From assembly GCA_019352875.1 (NCBI GenBank), contig JAAAFW010000015.1:248001-312000 (forward strand): DNA of 64,000 bases, given 5' to 3'. A program made the position numbers and the translations under genes. The notes beneath the pieces are model-generated. The model was not told the origin of the DNA. It saw only the letters and a program-made list of their open reading frames with translations, and made no database searches. The DNA comes from Pedobacter cryoconitis. Its GTDB lineage: Bacteria; Bacteroidota; Bacteroidia; Sphingobacteriales; Sphingobacteriaceae. Shown piece by piece: positions 46,424-56,216 of this stretch (position 1 is the first letter of the stretch; each line of letters begins with the position of its first letter).

Positions 46424-47410
46424 ATGAAAAAAATAATAGCCCTGCTAACAGGCGGTACAACTAACGAATGGGTAATTTCCGTTAAAAGCGCAGCGACAAT
46501 CGCACATCATCTTGATACTGATAAATTCGAAGTTTATAAAATAATGCTAACCCAGCAGGGCTGGTTTTATGAACCTGCCGACTCCGTGAAAATTGAGGTA
46601 GATAAAAATGATTTCTCTTTACATTTCAACGGTAGAAAAGTAACTTTTGATGGCGTGTTTATTGCTATTCATGGTGCGCCGGGCGAGGATGGGAAATTGC
46701 AGGGTTATTTTGATATGCTCCATATTCCTTACACAACCTGTGACGCGTTAACTTCTGCGGTTACGATGAATAAAGGTTATACCAAGGCAATAGTCAATGG
46801 CATTTCTGATCTTTTTATAGCACGGTCGCAGCAGCTTTTTAAGCATATGCCTGTAGATTTAAGTATTATAAAAGAAGAGCTTACGCTTCCGTATTTTGTG
46901 AAACCAAATAATGGGGGGAGCAGTATTGGAATGAGTAAAGTTAAGAATCAGTATGATCTGAAAGACGCAATAGATAAAGCGTTTAAAGAAGATGACCAAT
47001 TACTGATTGAAGAATTTATCTCGGGTCGTGAATTTACAGTGGGCGTAGTGAAGCTGGACGGAAAGATCGTAGTGCTACCGGTAACTGAAGTCGAAACAGC
47101 AAAGGAGTTTTTTGACTTCGATGCTAAATATACGCCGGGTGTTGCCACAGAAACTACGCCTGCGCCGATTAGACCCGACACACGTGCACGTGTAGAGAAA
47201 ATAGCAACAGCTGTCTACGAAAGATTAAACTGCAGGGGAGTTGTACGTATTGATTTTATACTAACTGGCGATGAAGGCGATTTCTATTTTATTGAAATCA
47301 ACACAATTCCCGGACAAACTGCGACAAGCTTTATTCCTCAGCAGGTTGCCGCGCATGGAATGGATTTAAAGACATTTTATTCCAAACTTATCAAAGAAAC
47401 GATTAGTTAA
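46424..47410 (+). CDS. ddl: D-alanine--D-alanine ligase
   Basis: 328 residues, ATP-grasp ligase making the D-Ala-D-Ala end of peptidoglycan. Start chosen at 46424 (MKKIIALLTGG), the standard family start; the ATG 13 codons upstream is unlikely. Motifs: ALLTGGTTNEWVISVKSA, IAIHGAPGEDGKLQGYFDML with HGxxGEDGxxQG, FVKPNNGGSSIGMSKV, and FIEINTIPGQT near 300. A TAATTTTG -7-like element occurs at 46332-46339. Confidence 0.96.
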   Translation: MKKIIALLTGGTTNEWVISVKSAATIAHHLDTDKFEVYKIMLTQQGWFYEPADSVKIEVDKNDFSLHFNGRKVTFDGVFIAIHGAPGEDGKLQGYFDMLHIPYTTCDALTSAVTMNKGYTKAIVNGISDLFIARSQQLFKHMPVDLSIIKEELTLPYFVKPNNGGSSIGMSKVKNQYDLKDAIDKAFKEDDQLLIEEFISGREFTVGVVKLDGKIVVLPVTEVETAKEFFDFDAKYTPGVATETTPAPIRPDTRARVEKIATAVYERLNCRGVVRIDFILTGDEGDFYFIEINTIPGQTATSFIPQQVAAHGMDLKTFYSKLIKETIS

Positions 47411-47416
47411 TCCGAA

Positions 47417-47998
47417 ATGATTACCGAAGAATTAAGCCAGTTAAGCCATAAAAATGTAGCTTATAAAAAAGGAGAGGTGATTTATAGTCCCGGGCAGCAG
47501 CCGAGATTTGTTTATTTTATTAGTAAAGGGCAGGTCAGGATGGTAACGGTCAATGGCGATGGCAAGGAATTTATTCAGGGCATCTTCAAAAAGAACCAGT
47601 ATTTCGGCGAACCGGCGATGTTATTGAGTAAGCCTTATCTTGCCTATACGATAGCTACAGAAGATACTTCGCTTATTTTGCTGGAACGGGAACAGTTTCT
47701 CAGTCTTCTGGAAAATAACAGAGAATTTAGTGTAGAGGTAATCACAACTTTAAGTAAGCGGCTCTTTTATAAATCGATGATGCTGGAGGAATTAGCCAAT
47801 GAACATGCCGACCATCGTTTGCGCACACTGATAACTTATTTGTGTAAAGAACTGAAACCAGATGAAGTTCTTCCGGTTACCCGGCAGGCTCTGGCAGACA
47901 TGAGCGGACTGCGTGTGGAAACCGTGATCAGATTAATTAAAAAGATGAGTGAAACAGGCGAAATCAAACTGTTAAGGGGGAAAATTGTTAAACAGTAA
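47417..47998 (+). CDS. Crp/Fnr-family transcriptional regulator
   Basis: 193 residues. Cyclic nucleotide-binding-like domain (residues 5-115: GEVIYSPGQQPRFVYFISKG and YFGEPAMLLSKPYLAYT) and winged helix with recognition helix GLRVETVIRLIKKM. Compared with E. coli, Glu168 and Arg172 take the places of Glu181/Arg185 in Crp, and Val167 replaces Arg180, giving the Fnr-like V-E-T-x-x-R. No FeS-type Cys cluster is visible; the effector is unknown. It follows ddl with a 6-bp gap. Confidence 0.93.
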   Translation: MITEELSQLSHKNVAYKKGEVIYSPGQQPRFVYFISKGQVRMVTVNGDGKEFIQGIFKKNQYFGEPAMLLSKPYLAYTIATEDTSLILLEREQFLSLLENNREFSVEVITTLSKRLFYKSMMLEELANEHADHRLRTLITYLCKELKPDEVLPVTRQALADMSGLRVETVIRLIKKMSETGEIKLLRGKIVKQ

Positions 47999-48000
47999 TA

Positions 48001-48045
48001 TATGATGCAGGTCATAAAACAATCACTTAATTAATAGTAAATTTG
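48001..48045 (+). promoter_or_regulatory. Crp/Fnr-like site with -7 element before DUF983 gene
   Basis: TATGATGCAGGTCATA (48001-48016) is an inverted repeat TATGA-N6-TCATA. Its reverse strand reads TGACCTGCATCA, one base from the site at 31074-31085. TAAATTTG follows at 48038-48045, its G 36.5 bp from the site centre, and no -33 box is seen. Position near -43 suggests activation, plausibly by the Crp/Fnr protein whose gene ends two bases earlier. Confidence 0.55.
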
Positions 48046-48064
48046 CAGTGTTAAATAAGATCAT

Positions 48065-48499
48065 ATGGAACCAATATCTAAATTACAGGCGGTCATACAA
48101 TGTAAATGTCCAAGATGTAGAAAAGGTGATGTTTTTACAGGGAGTATGTATTCACTCTCCTTCAAAGGACAGACGACCAACGAATTCTGTCCTTATTGCA
48201 ACCTCCGTTTTGAACGCGAGCCTGGTTTCTTCTATGTTTCCATGTTTATCAGCTATGCGATGAACGTGGCCGAAATGATATCTGCAAGCGTTGCGATTTA
48301 TATACTGGGCTTACCGCTGGTTTATGACAATCTCTGGTATTACGTTGGCGTTTTGCTTTTGACTGTGTTTATCTGCTCTCCGTTTAATTACCGGTATTCC
48401 AGAATATTTCTGCTGCATTGGCTTACACCAGGCTTGGGTTATGTTCCCGGAAGTGGTGATGACCAGGTGCACGGTTCAAAAATCGCTTCTCAGCAGTAA
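48065..48499 (+). CDS. DUF983 membrane protein
   Basis: 144 residues. Two CxxC zinc-like pairs near the start (KCPRCRKGDVF and CPYCNLRFEREPGFFY), then two to three hydrophobic helices (AEMISASVAIYILGLPLVY, YVGVLLLTVFICSPF). Family of unknown role, probably membrane-bound and metal-binding at its N-terminus. Ends in a strong terminator; promoter with Crp/Fnr-like site upstream. Confidence 0.88.
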   Translation: MEPISKLQAVIQCKCPRCRKGDVFTGSMYSLSFKGQTTNEFCPYCNLRFEREPGFFYVSMFISYAMNVAEMISASVAIYILGLPLVYDNLWYYVGVLLLTVFICSPFNYRYSRIFLLHWLTPGLGYVPGSGDDQVHGSKIASQQ

Positions 48500-48521
48500 T
48501 CAATTTATAAAGTTATAAAAA

Positions 48522-48562
48522 AGAGGCTGGTCATTGTAAAAATGGCCAGTCTCTTTTTTTGT
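48522..48562 (+). terminator. rho-independent terminator behind DUF983 gene
   Basis: AAGAGGCTGGTCA / TGGCCAGTCTCTT arms with one mismatch, followed by TTTTT, 23 bp after the stop. Confidence 0.85.
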
Positions 48563-48591
48563 GCCGTGATTATCTCGAGACGATAGGGAGT

Positions 48592-48725
48592 GTTTCGTCA
48601 TTGTATCGAACCTCGTTTAAACCGCCTTCATACTTCCTTCATTGTTCGTTCAATCCCGATTGAACGAACAATGAAGGAAGTATGAAGATACAGTGAACAA
48701 AGTGTGCATCAAACCTTGACGAAAC
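48592..48725. repeat. compact structured element with 62-nt palindrome
   Basis: The centre, 48626-48687, is two 30-nt arms that are exact reverse complements around CC. Outside it are GTTTCGTCA (48592-48600) and its complement TGACGAAAC (48717-48725), and TGTATC (48602) with GATACA (48687). It is thus a nested symmetric element of about 134 bp between two gene ends. There is no T tract, so it is not a plain terminator. It resembles a non-autonomous mobile or REP-like repeat; no second copy was seen in this window. Confidence 0.75.
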
Positions 48726-48803
48726 CCGACCAGGATCCGGTTAACTGCTGGTTAAAATCAAACTGCTTAGATGCGTACGAAAATACGGAGTTGGTGAGCT
48801 GGT

Positions 48804-49223
48804 TTATATACTGTAAGCCTTAATCATATCTTCATTAACCTTACACCCTTTTCCGGTCGATATATCTATCATTACATAATCAAACCAACCGTCTGAGGCT
48901 ATTTTTCCAGTGCGTATATTTTCAATTTCAAACTGTACACGGCAACCTTTTTCATTAATGGTAAGTATGCCTGTTCTTACCTTAATCTGGTCTCCCAGGA
49001 TCAGGGGGCGTTTAAATTCTACCATTGCCGTACGGACAACCCATCCCAGTCCACTTTTCAAAAAACTTTCCATCGGCATTTTATAAAACAGCTCCATTTG
49101 ATCATATCTGGCAGCCAGTACATAATCAAAATATTTACTATTATGTACGTGGTTGAACATATCTATGTCGTCAGGTCGGACTTTAAGTTCTGTTTCAAAG
49201 ACGCTGTATGCGGTTTTTTCCAT
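48804..49223 (-). CDS. acyl-CoA thioesterase-like hotdog protein
   Basis: 139 residues of the 4HBT family: VRPDDIDMFNHVHNSKYFDY (the active Asp region reads DIDMFNHV), then SGLGWVVRTAMVEFKRPLIL. Similar to but not the same as the thioesterase at 43989-44396 (that one has TDQMGYVYNG). Substrate unknown. Stands alone between the palindromic element and rpsO. Confidence 0.9.
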   Translation of the reverse strand: MEKTAYSVFETELKVRPDDIDMFNHVHNSKYFDYVLAARYDQMELFYKMPMESFLKSGLGWVVRTAMVEFKRPLILGDQIKVRTGILTINEKGCRVQFEIENIRTGKIASDGWFDYVMIDISTGKGCKVNEDMIKAYSI

Positions 49224-49383
49224 GTGACAAAAGTAAAGGTTGACTCTTATTTAAGGAAATGCTGAAGGTATTTTGTTATCATATTAGGGAATTATCTGTT
49301 TGTATTTCTAATGTATCTGTGTTATCATCTGTTTTACAGCTATTTATAAATGGCTGAAGTGTGCTAAATGATTTGTAGGATTC

Positions 49384-49414
49384 TTGTTTATCCTGAAAAC
49401 TTAAAGTATATTTG
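49384..49414 (+). promoter_or_regulatory. Bacteroidota-type promoter for rpsO
   Basis: TATATTTG at 49407-49414 matches TAnnTTTG, with TTG at 49384-49386 20 bp upstream as the -33 part. About 43 bp of leader precede the rpsO start at 49457. Confidence 0.6.
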
Positions 49415-49456
49415 CACCAATTAATTAATCATATACACTTTAGTATAATTCAAGTA

Positions 49457-49759
49457 ATGTATTTAAGTAAAGAAGTAAAAGCCGACATTTTCAAAAAACA
49501 CGGCGAAGTTGAGACAAACACAGGTTCTGCAGAAGGTCAGGTAGCGTTATTCACATACCGCATCGCACACTTAACAGAACACTTAAAGAAAAACCGTAAA
49601 GATTTTTCTACACAATTGTCTCTTCAAAAATTAGTAGGTAAACGCCGTGGTATTTTGGCTTACCTGTACAAAAAAGATATCAACCGTTACCGTGCTATTA
49701 TCAAAGCTTTAGGGCTAAGAGATATCATCAAACCATTAGGTTCGAGAGATAGCAAATAA
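49457..49759 (+). CDS. rpsO: 30S ribosomal protein S15
   Basis: 100 residues. The start at 49457 gives MYLSKEVKADIFKKHGEVET; the ATG-like start 15 codons earlier is not needed. Core S15 segments are NTGSAEGQVALFTYRIAHLTEHL and KLVGKRRGILAYL. Binds 16S rRNA early in 30S assembly. Followed by its own terminator and then pnp, as in many bacteria. Confidence 0.96.
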   Translation: MYLSKEVKADIFKKHGEVETNTGSAEGQVALFTYRIAHLTEHLKKNRKDFSTQLSLQKLVGKRRGILAYLYKKDINRYRAIIKALGLRDIIKPLGSRDSK

Positions 49760-49775
49760 ACGTTGTAATATCAGG

Positions 49776-49805
49776 AAAAGCCATTCTCAGGGATGGCTTT
49801 TTTAC
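49776..49805 (+). terminator. terminator between rpsO and pnp
   Basis: AAAAGCCAT / ATGGCTTTT arms followed by TTT. pnp begins 71 bp later, so read-through and separate initiation are both possible. Confidence 0.7.
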
Positions 49806-49875
49806 TTTGATAAATAAAAAAATATATATAAATCTGATGTGTAGAAAGAGGAAAACACATCGCAAATTTTTCTAA

Positions 49876-52023
49876 ATGAATGTAATAAAAAAATCGTTCG
49901 ATCTGGGCGATGGACGGACAATCGAAATTGAAACTGGCAAACTGGCTAAACAAGCAGATGGAGCCGTTGTAGTAAGAATGGGAGACACCATGCTTTTGGC
50001 TACTGTAGTATCTTCTGTAGGTGCTAAAGCTGGTGTGGACTTTTTACCATTATCAGTAGATTACCAGGAAAAATATGCAGCTGCAGGCCGTATCCCAGGT
50101 GGGTTTTTACGTCGTGAGGCGAGATTGTCAGATTATGAGGTTTTAATCTCACGTCTGGTAGACAGAGCTTTACGCCCGATGTTCCCGGAAGATTATCACT
50201 CGGATACACAGGTAATGATTTCCCTGATATCTTCTGATAAAAACATAATGCCGGACTCATTAGCGGGATTAGCTGCATCTGCGGCAATTGCTGTTTCTGA
50301 TATTCCATTTAATGGCCCGATCTCAGAAGTGAGAGTTGCGAAAATTGATGGTAAGCTGGTAATCAATCCTTACGTTAATGATTTGGAACGTGCAACTATG
50401 GAATTCCTGGTAGCCGGTACAGAGCATGACATCGTGATGGTGGAAGGTGAAGCTGATGAAATTTCCGAAGAGGAAATGGTAGAAGCTATTGAATTTGCAC
50501 ACAAAGCAATTGTTATTCAGGTTAACGTTCAGAAAGAACTGACTGAATTAGTAGGTAAAACAGTAAAACGTACTTATTCTCATGAAGACAGTAATCCTGA
50601 GCTGAAAGAGAAAGTATATGCTGCAACTTATGATAAAGTATATGCAGTAGCAAAAAGCCAGACTTCAAAATCTGAACGTGGTGATAAATTTGGTGAGATC
50701 TTAATGGATTTTATCGCTTCATTAGGTGAAGGTATTGATGATGTAACTGGTTTCTTATCGAAAAAATACTTCCACGATGTACAATACGATGCAATTCGTA
50801 ACCTTGTATTAGATGAAGGTATGCGTTTAGATGGTCGTGATGTAAAAACTGTACGTCCTATCTGGAGTGAAGTAAGTTATTTACCTACTGCTCACGGATC
50901 GGCTGTATTTACACGTGGTGAAACTCAATCGTTAACTACAGTAACTTTAGGATCTAAAGATGATGAGCAAATGATTGATGGTGCTTTCATCAATGGTTAC
51001 AACAAATTCCTTTTACACTATAATTTCCCTGGATTCTCTACTGGAGAGGTTCGCCCTAACCGTGGTGCAGGAAGACGTGAAATTGGTCATGGTAACCTGG
51101 CTATGCGTTCTTTGAGAAAGGTATTACCAGGACTTGAAGAAAATCCGTATACTATCCGTATCGTTTCAGATATTCTTGAATCAAATGGTTCTTCATCAAT
51201 GGCAACAGTTTGTGCTGGTACTTTAGCATTAATGGATGCCGGTATTAAAATCAAAGCTCCTGTATCAGGTATTGCAATGGGATTAATTACTGATGAGAAA
51301 ACTGGTAAATATGCTATCCTTACTGATATCCTTGGAGACGAAGATCATTTAGGTGATATGGACTTTAAAGTTACAGGTACCGAAAAAGGTATTGTAGCTT
51401 GTCAGATGGACTTAAAAATCAATGGCTTGAAATGGGAAGTTTTAGTTGCTGCCCTTAAACAAGCTAATGAAGCACGTTTACATATTCTGAATGAGATGAA
51501 GAAAACTATTTCTGCGCCTCGTGAAGATTATAAAGATCACGCTCCACGTATTGTTTCCCTGAGTATTGATAAGGAATTCATCGGTGCTGTTATCGGACCC
51601 GGTGGTAAAATTATCCAGGAAATGCAACGTGAGACAGGTGCTTCTATCTCGATCGAAGAAGTTGGTAACAAAGGTATCGTAGAGATTTTCGCAGACAATA
51701 AAGCTGCAATTGATGCTGCAGTTAAACGTATCAATGCAATTGCTGCTAAACCGGACATAGGTGCTACTTATGATGGTAAAGTTAAATCTATCATGCCGTT
51801 TGGTGCTTTCGTAGAAATCATGCCTGGTAAAGATGGTCTGTTGCATATCTCTGAGATTGCATGGGAGCGTTTGGAAACTATGGATGGTGTCTTAAAAGAA
51901 GGAGATAAAATTCAGGTTAAATTACTTGATATAGATAAACAAGGAAAAATGAAACTTTCCAGAAAGGCATTATTGCCGCGCCCTCCGAAACCGGAAGCCG
52001 CACAAGATAACAAGCCTGCTTAA
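49876..52023 (+). CDS. pnp: polynucleotide phosphorylase
   Basis: 715 residues: two RNase PH domains ([12 protein letters not shown] and [26 protein letters not shown] in the first; [21 protein letters not shown] in the second), a helical linker, a KH domain ([20 protein letters not shown]) and an S1 domain ([21 protein letters not shown]). Degrades RNA 3' to 5' using phosphate. Complete and of usual length. Confidence 0.97.
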   Translation: MNVIKKSFDLGDGRTIEIETGKLAKQADGAVVVRMGDTMLLATVVSSVGAKAGVDFLPLSVDYQEKYAAAGRIPGGFLRREARLSDYEVLISRLVDRALRPMFPEDYHSDTQVMISLISSDKNIMPDSLAGLAASAAIAVSDIPFNGPISEVRVAKIDGKLVINPYVNDLERATMEFLVAGTEHDIVMVEGEADEISEEEMVEAIEFAHKAIVIQVNVQKELTELVGKTVKRTYSHEDSNPELKEKVYAATYDKVYAVAKSQTSKSERGDKFGEILMDFIASLGEGIDDVTGFLSKKYFHDVQYDAIRNLVLDEGMRLDGRDVKTVRPIWSEVSYLPTAHGSAVFTRGETQSLTTVTLGSKDDEQMIDGAFINGYNKFLLHYNFPGFSTGEVRPNRGAGRREIGHGNLAMRSLRKVLPGLEENPYTIRIVSDILESNGSSSMATVCAGTLALMDAGIKIKAPVSGIAMGLITDEKTGKYAILTDILGDEDHLGDMDFKVTGTEKGIVACQMDLKINGLKWEVLVAALKQANEARLHILNEMKKTISAPREDYKDHAPRIVSLSIDKEFIGAVIGPGGKIIQEMQRETGASISIEEVGNKGIVEIFADNKAAIDAAVKRINAIAAKPDIGATYDGKVKSIMPFGAFVEIMPGKDGLLHISEIAWERLETMDGVLKEGDKIQVKLLDIDKQGKMKLSRKALLPRPPKPEAAQDNKPA

Positions 52024-52030
52024 TTTTATA

Positions 52031-52056
52031 AAAACCCCGCCTTCGCGGGGTTTTTT
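52031..52056 (+). terminator. rho-independent terminator behind pnp
   Basis: AACCCCGC-CTTC-GCGGGGTT with TTTTTT, a short, GC-rich perfect stem 8 bp beyond the stop. Confidence 0.92.
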
Positions 52057-52160
52057 GTTTTATAAATAACTTAATTCCTATATTTAATCAATCTAAACCA
52101 CTATTGAAAAATAGCAATAACCAGCCTGGTTATACTGGTCTTTATTTTAATATAGAACAA

Positions 52161-52835
52161 ATGAAACACCTTATCGCACCTTCGGTGCTTTCTGCAGATT
52201 TTGCTAATCTGCAACGTGATATCGAGCTCATCAATTCCAGCGATGCAGACTGGTTTCACGTAGACATTATGGATGGCGTTTTTGTACCCAATATCTCCTT
52301 TGGCTTTCCTGTAATGGAAGCTATCTATAAATACGCCACCAAACCATTAGATGTACATTTAATGATCGTTAATCCGGATGAGTATGTCGAACGTTTTGTT
52401 AAAGCAGGGGCCTATATGGTTACTGTGCATTACGAAGCGTGCACGCATCTTCACAAGACCATACAAACTATTAAAAATGCTGGTGCTAAAGCCTGCGTTG
52501 CCTTAAATCCGCATACGCCGGTTGAATTGCTTACTGATATTCTGGGAGATCTGGATATGGTACTCGTCATGTCCGTGAATCCTGGTTTTGGAGGGCAGCA
52601 CTTCATACCGAATACCCTTCATAAAATCCGCAGGCTAAAAGCAATGTCTGTAAAGCTGAATCCAGATCTGCTGATTGAAGTTGACGGCGGTGTAAGTCTG
52701 CTGAACACTGCAGAATTGCTGGAAGCAGGAGCAGACGTACTGGTTGCCGGAAGTGCCATATTTTCGGCCGCTTCTCCAACGGAAACAATTACTGCAATGA
52801 AGGATGTGAAGGCTATAAAACAACATACTATATAA
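52161..52835 (+). CDS. rpe: ribulose-phosphate 3-epimerase
   Basis: 224 residues from the ATG at 52161 (MKHLIAPSVLSADFANL), the usual start; the TTG at 52104 would add 19 residues. TIM-barrel with FHVDIMDGVFVPNISFG (metal and catalytic Asp), DVHLMIVNPDEYV, VNPGFGGQHFI and EVDGGVS. Interconverts ribulose 5-phosphate and xylulose 5-phosphate in the pentose phosphate pathway. Confidence 0.96.
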   Translation: MKHLIAPSVLSADFANLQRDIELINSSDADWFHVDIMDGVFVPNISFGFPVMEAIYKYATKPLDVHLMIVNPDEYVERFVKAGAYMVTVHYEACTHLHKTIQTIKNAGAKACVALNPHTPVELLTDILGDLDMVLVMSVNPGFGGQHFIPNTLHKIRRLKAMSVKLNPDLLIEVDGGVSLLNTAELLEAGADVLVAGSAIFSAASPTETITAMKDVKAIKQHTI

Positions 52836-52922
52836 CTTCTATTATTTGAGTAGTTTTTGTCTCTGACAAGGGCTTTATTTATTTAAAACTATTACATTTA
52901 CAATCAACAAAAAGCAAATATA

Positions 52923-53990
52923 ATGAGACATAATTTTGGAGCAGGTCCCTGCATTTTACCTCAGGAAGTATTCAGACAGGCATCACAGGCCGTGTTGGAT
53001 TTCAAGGACGGCTTATCTATTTTAGAAATTTCGCATCGTACGCCTGAGTTTGAAGCAGTAGTTACTGAGGCTGTTAAATTGGTTAAAGAGTTATTAAATG
53101 TACCTGAAGGTTATTCAGTACTATTTCTGCAGGGTGGAGCAAGCCTCCAGTTTGCTATGGTTCCAATGAATCTGTTAAGCGAAGGACAGACTGCAAGTTA
53201 TCTGGATACCGGTGTATGGGCAAATAAAGCAATCAAAGAAGTTAAATACTTTGGGAAAGCTCATATTGCAGCTTCATCTAAAGATGAAAACTACACCTTT
53301 ATCCCTAAAGATTATAGTATTCCTGAAGACAGCGCATATTTCCATTGCACGTCGAACAATACGATTTACGGAACTGAAATGTTTAGTTTACCGGAAACAA
53401 AGGTTCCCATCGTATGTGATATGTCTTCTGATATTATGAGCAGGGTAATTGACGTCTCAAAATATGATCTTATTTATGCGGGCGCACAGAAAAATATCGG
53501 TCCTGCCGGTGCAACTGTGGTTATTGTAAAAGATGAGATCCTGGGTAAAACAACCAATAAAATCCCTTCGATGCTGGACTACACGCAGCATATTGGTGGC
53601 GGCTCTATGTATAATACGCCTCCGGTATTCTCCATTTATGTAGCTATGCTGAATTTACGCTGGTTGAAATCTAAAGGTGGTGTTGCTGAAATTGAAAAAG
53701 AAAATATTGCAAAGGCACGTGCGCTTTATGCTGAGATCGACAGAAATCCATTATTCAAAGGTACCTGCGCAGTAGAAGACCGTTCAAGAATGAACGTTTG
53801 TTTTGTAATGGAAGATAAAGAACTGGAAAAAGAATTCCTGAAACTTGCCGAAGAAAATGGCATTGAAGGAATTAAAGGACACAGAAGTGTAGGTGGTTTC
53901 AGAGCGTCAATATACAATGCCCTGCCCATTACCAGTGTACACAGATTAGTTGAACTTATGCAGATTTTTGCAGAAAAACACCAAAAATAA
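52923..53990 (+). CDS. serC: phosphoserine aminotransferase
   Basis: 355-residue PLP enzyme converting 3-phosphohydroxypyruvate and glutamate to phosphoserine. Start [16 protein letters not shown]. The PLP lysine is Lys190 in [26 protein letters not shown] and [13 protein letters not shown] fit the phosphate region. First gene of serC-serA-DUF1015. Confidence 0.96.
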   Translation: MRHNFGAGPCILPQEVFRQASQAVLDFKDGLSILEISHRTPEFEAVVTEAVKLVKELLNVPEGYSVLFLQGGASLQFAMVPMNLLSEGQTASYLDTGVWANKAIKEVKYFGKAHIAASSKDENYTFIPKDYSIPEDSAYFHCTSNNTIYGTEMFSLPETKVPIVCDMSSDIMSRVIDVSKYDLIYAGAQKNIGPAGATVVIVKDEILGKTTNKIPSMLDYTQHIGGGSMYNTPPVFSIYVAMLNLRWLKSKGGVAEIEKENIAKARALYAEIDRNPLFKGTCAVEDRSRMNVCFVMEDKELEKEFLKLAEENGIEGIKGHRSVGGFRASIYNALPITSVHRLVELMQIFAEKHQK

Positions 53991-53998
53991 CAATTTAA

Positions 53999-54949
53999 AT
54001 GATTAAGATACTTGCGAATGACGGTATTGATCCCGTTGGTAAAAGGTTATTAGAAGAAGCTGGTTTTATTGTAGATACAGAGACAGTTGCCCAGGATAAG
54101 CTGGTAGAAGCGCTGCAGCAATATGATGCAATTACGGTTAGAAGTGCTACCAAAGTTAGAAAAGAATTAATAGACCAGTGCCCGAACCTTAAATTGATAG
54201 GCAGGGGTGGAGTTGGTATGGATAATATTGATGTTGATTACGCCAGGGAAAAAGGTCTGGCGGTAATTAATACGCCTGCAGCGTCATCGCTTTCAGTTGC
54301 AGAATTAGTATTTGCACATTTATTCACAGGAATTCGTTTCCTGCAGGATTCAAACAGAAAAATGCCTGTAGAAGGTGCAACCAATTTCAACGGGCTTAAA
54401 AAAGCTTATGCTAAAGGAACAGAATTGAGAGGTAAAACTCTTGGTATTATCGGTTTTGGACGTATCGGACGTGAAACTGCAAAAGTCGCTTTAGGATTAG
54501 GTATGAATGTACTTGCCTACGATCTTTACCCATTCGAAGGTACGCTTACGCTGAATTTCCAGGGTAATCTAAGCCTGGATATTCCTGTGAAAACGGTATC
54601 TCTGGAAGAGGTAATTGAAAATAGTGATTTCATTACTTTACATACACCGTTTGCTGATAAACCTATTTTAGGTGAAGCAGAATTTAGTAAAATGAAGCCA
54701 GGTGTTGGTATTGTAAACTGTTCCAGAGGCGGTATAATCGACGAAACCGAATTGGTTAATGCATTAAATTCGGGCAAAGTAGCTTTCGCTGGCCTTGATG
54801 TTTTTGATAACGAGCCAACTCCGTCAGCATCACTTTTACAACACGCTCAAATTTCACTGACTCCTCACATTGGAGCAGCAACAAATGAAGCGCAAGAAAG
54901 AATTGGAGAGGAATTAGCATCTCTGATAATTTCACATTTCAAAAAATAA
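53999..54949 (+). CDS. serA: D-3-phosphoglycerate dehydrogenase (short type)
   Basis: 316 residues, NAD-dependent D-2-hydroxyacid dehydrogenase without an ACT domain. The nucleotide motif is GIIGFGRIGRETAKV, the signature VNCSRGGIIDE near residue 240, and the catalytic His in LTPHIGAATNEAQ. 8 bp behind serC, so it supplies the serC substrate in the same operon. Assignment to serine biosynthesis relies on this context. Confidence 0.93.
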   Translation: MIKILANDGIDPVGKRLLEEAGFIVDTETVAQDKLVEALQQYDAITVRSATKVRKELIDQCPNLKLIGRGGVGMDNIDVDYAREKGLAVINTPAASSLSVAELVFAHLFTGIRFLQDSNRKMPVEGATNFNGLKKAYAKGTELRGKTLGIIGFGRIGRETAKVALGLGMNVLAYDLYPFEGTLTLNFQGNLSLDIPVKTVSLEEVIENSDFITLHTPFADKPILGEAEFSKMKPGVGIVNCSRGGIIDETELVNALNSGKVAFAGLDVFDNEPTPSASLLQHAQISLTPHIGAATNEAQERIGEELASLIISHFKK

Positions 54950-54954
54950 GTCTG

Positions 54955-54992
54955 TTTGGTTAGGGATTTATTATATTGGATCCCTAACCAAA
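54955..54992. other. hairpin between serA and DUF1015 gene
   Basis: TTTGGTTAGGGAT and ATCCCTAACCAAA are perfect 13-nt arms around a 12-base loop, with no T tract behind. It could be an mRNA-processing or stability element separating serC-serA from DUF1015. Confidence 0.55.
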
Positions 54993-55004
54993 TTAGATTA
55001 ATCT

Positions 55005-56216
55005 ATGCCATCTATAAAGCCTTTCCGGGCATTGATACCGTCGTATCATGAATGTTCGGTTATTGTAACCAGGCCACTGGATAACTACAGTACGGGAGAA
55101 GCCAGGCTCATTGCTACGGAAAACCAATATTCTTTTCTTCACTTAATCGATCCTTCCCTGGCTGAGCCGTCATGGCGGGATATGCGTGCAGAATTGATCT
55201 ATAGAAAAATAGGTCTAACCATTAAACAATTTCTTGATTCCGGGAAATTAATTCATCAGGCTATACCTGCTGTATATATTTATGAATGTATTCATAATGG
55301 ATTGTTACAGAAAGGAATATGGGCTTTATGCGAATCGGATGATTATATGTCTGGCGCAATTCGTAAGCATGAGGTCACGGTGGAGCGGAGGGAAAAACAG
55401 CTCGCAGAATATTTGATTAATACCGGGCTGGATAGTAATCCGGTATTAATAACCTACCGACCTTTGCCTGTTATAGATCAGGAAATAGATAAATATTCGA
55501 AGCTGCCGCCTTTAATAGACATGCTGTTTAACGATGGGTCCCAACATAGATTATGGGCAGTGGAAGATAAGAGCGACATTCAGGCCATTCAGGATGCCGT
55601 AGCATCATTAGATGTAATGTACATTGCCGATGGCCACCATAGAGCAGCAGCTATGAAAGGAAGGGGACAGTTTTCTGCGGTACTCATGAATACTTCAGAA
55701 ATAAAAATTCATGAGTTTAACAGATTAATAAAAGGGCTCAATGGCTTAACAGCACCTGAAATTATAGAGAAGATATCTGAAACATTTGAATTGACTACAT
55801 CCAGTAGTCCAGTGTATCCTGCCAGGATTCATGAAATAGGGATGTATGTTAATGGCGTCTGGTACAAATTATCACCAAAGTCCGCAATACTTAATCAGAA
55901 AAAAAATCCGGTAGAGAAGCTCGATGTAAGTATTTTACAGGATCATATCTTAGCGCCAATATTGGGCATATCTGATCCCAGAACAGACGCAAGAATAACT
56001 TTTCAAGGGAGGTTGGCAGGCGATTCGGTCACTATTCAAGATAGTGTTGACCATGGATTGTTTTTAATCGCATTTACGCTATTCCCTATAACTGTAGACG
56101 AACTGCTCGGCGTAGCTGATGCAGAATTAATTATGCCCCCTAAGTCTACATGGATCGAACCGAAGTTTCTGGTAGGGCTACTAACCAGTTATACCCCTAA
56201 TTTAAAGAGTTTGTAA
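55005..56216 (+). CDS. DUF1015 family protein
   Basis: 403 residues. The conserved parts are IKPFRALIPSY at the start, LYxYE-like AVYIYECIHNG, and YIADGHHRAAAM near residue 205, typical of DUF1015. In Bacteroidota the gene often follows serC-serA, as here, so a link to serine metabolism is likely. Its reaction is unknown. It overlaps, tail to tail, the 48-residue gene on the other strand. Confidence 0.9.
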   Translation: MPSIKPFRALIPSYHECSVIVTRPLDNYSTGEARLIATENQYSFLHLIDPSLAEPSWRDMRAELIYRKIGLTIKQFLDSGKLIHQAIPAVYIYECIHNGLLQKGIWALCESDDYMSGAIRKHEVTVERREKQLAEYLINTGLDSNPVLITYRPLPVIDQEIDKYSKLPPLIDMLFNDGSQHRLWAVEDKSDIQAIQDAVASLDVMYIADGHHRAAAMKGRGQFSAVLMNTSEIKIHEFNRLIKGLNGLTAPEIIEKISETFELTTSSSPVYPARIHEIGMYVNGVWYKLSPKSAILNQKKNPVEKLDVSILQDHILAPILGISDPRTDARITFQGRLAGDSVTIQDSVDHGLFLIAFTLFPITVDELLGVADAELIMPPKSTWIEPKFLVGLLTSYTPNLKSL

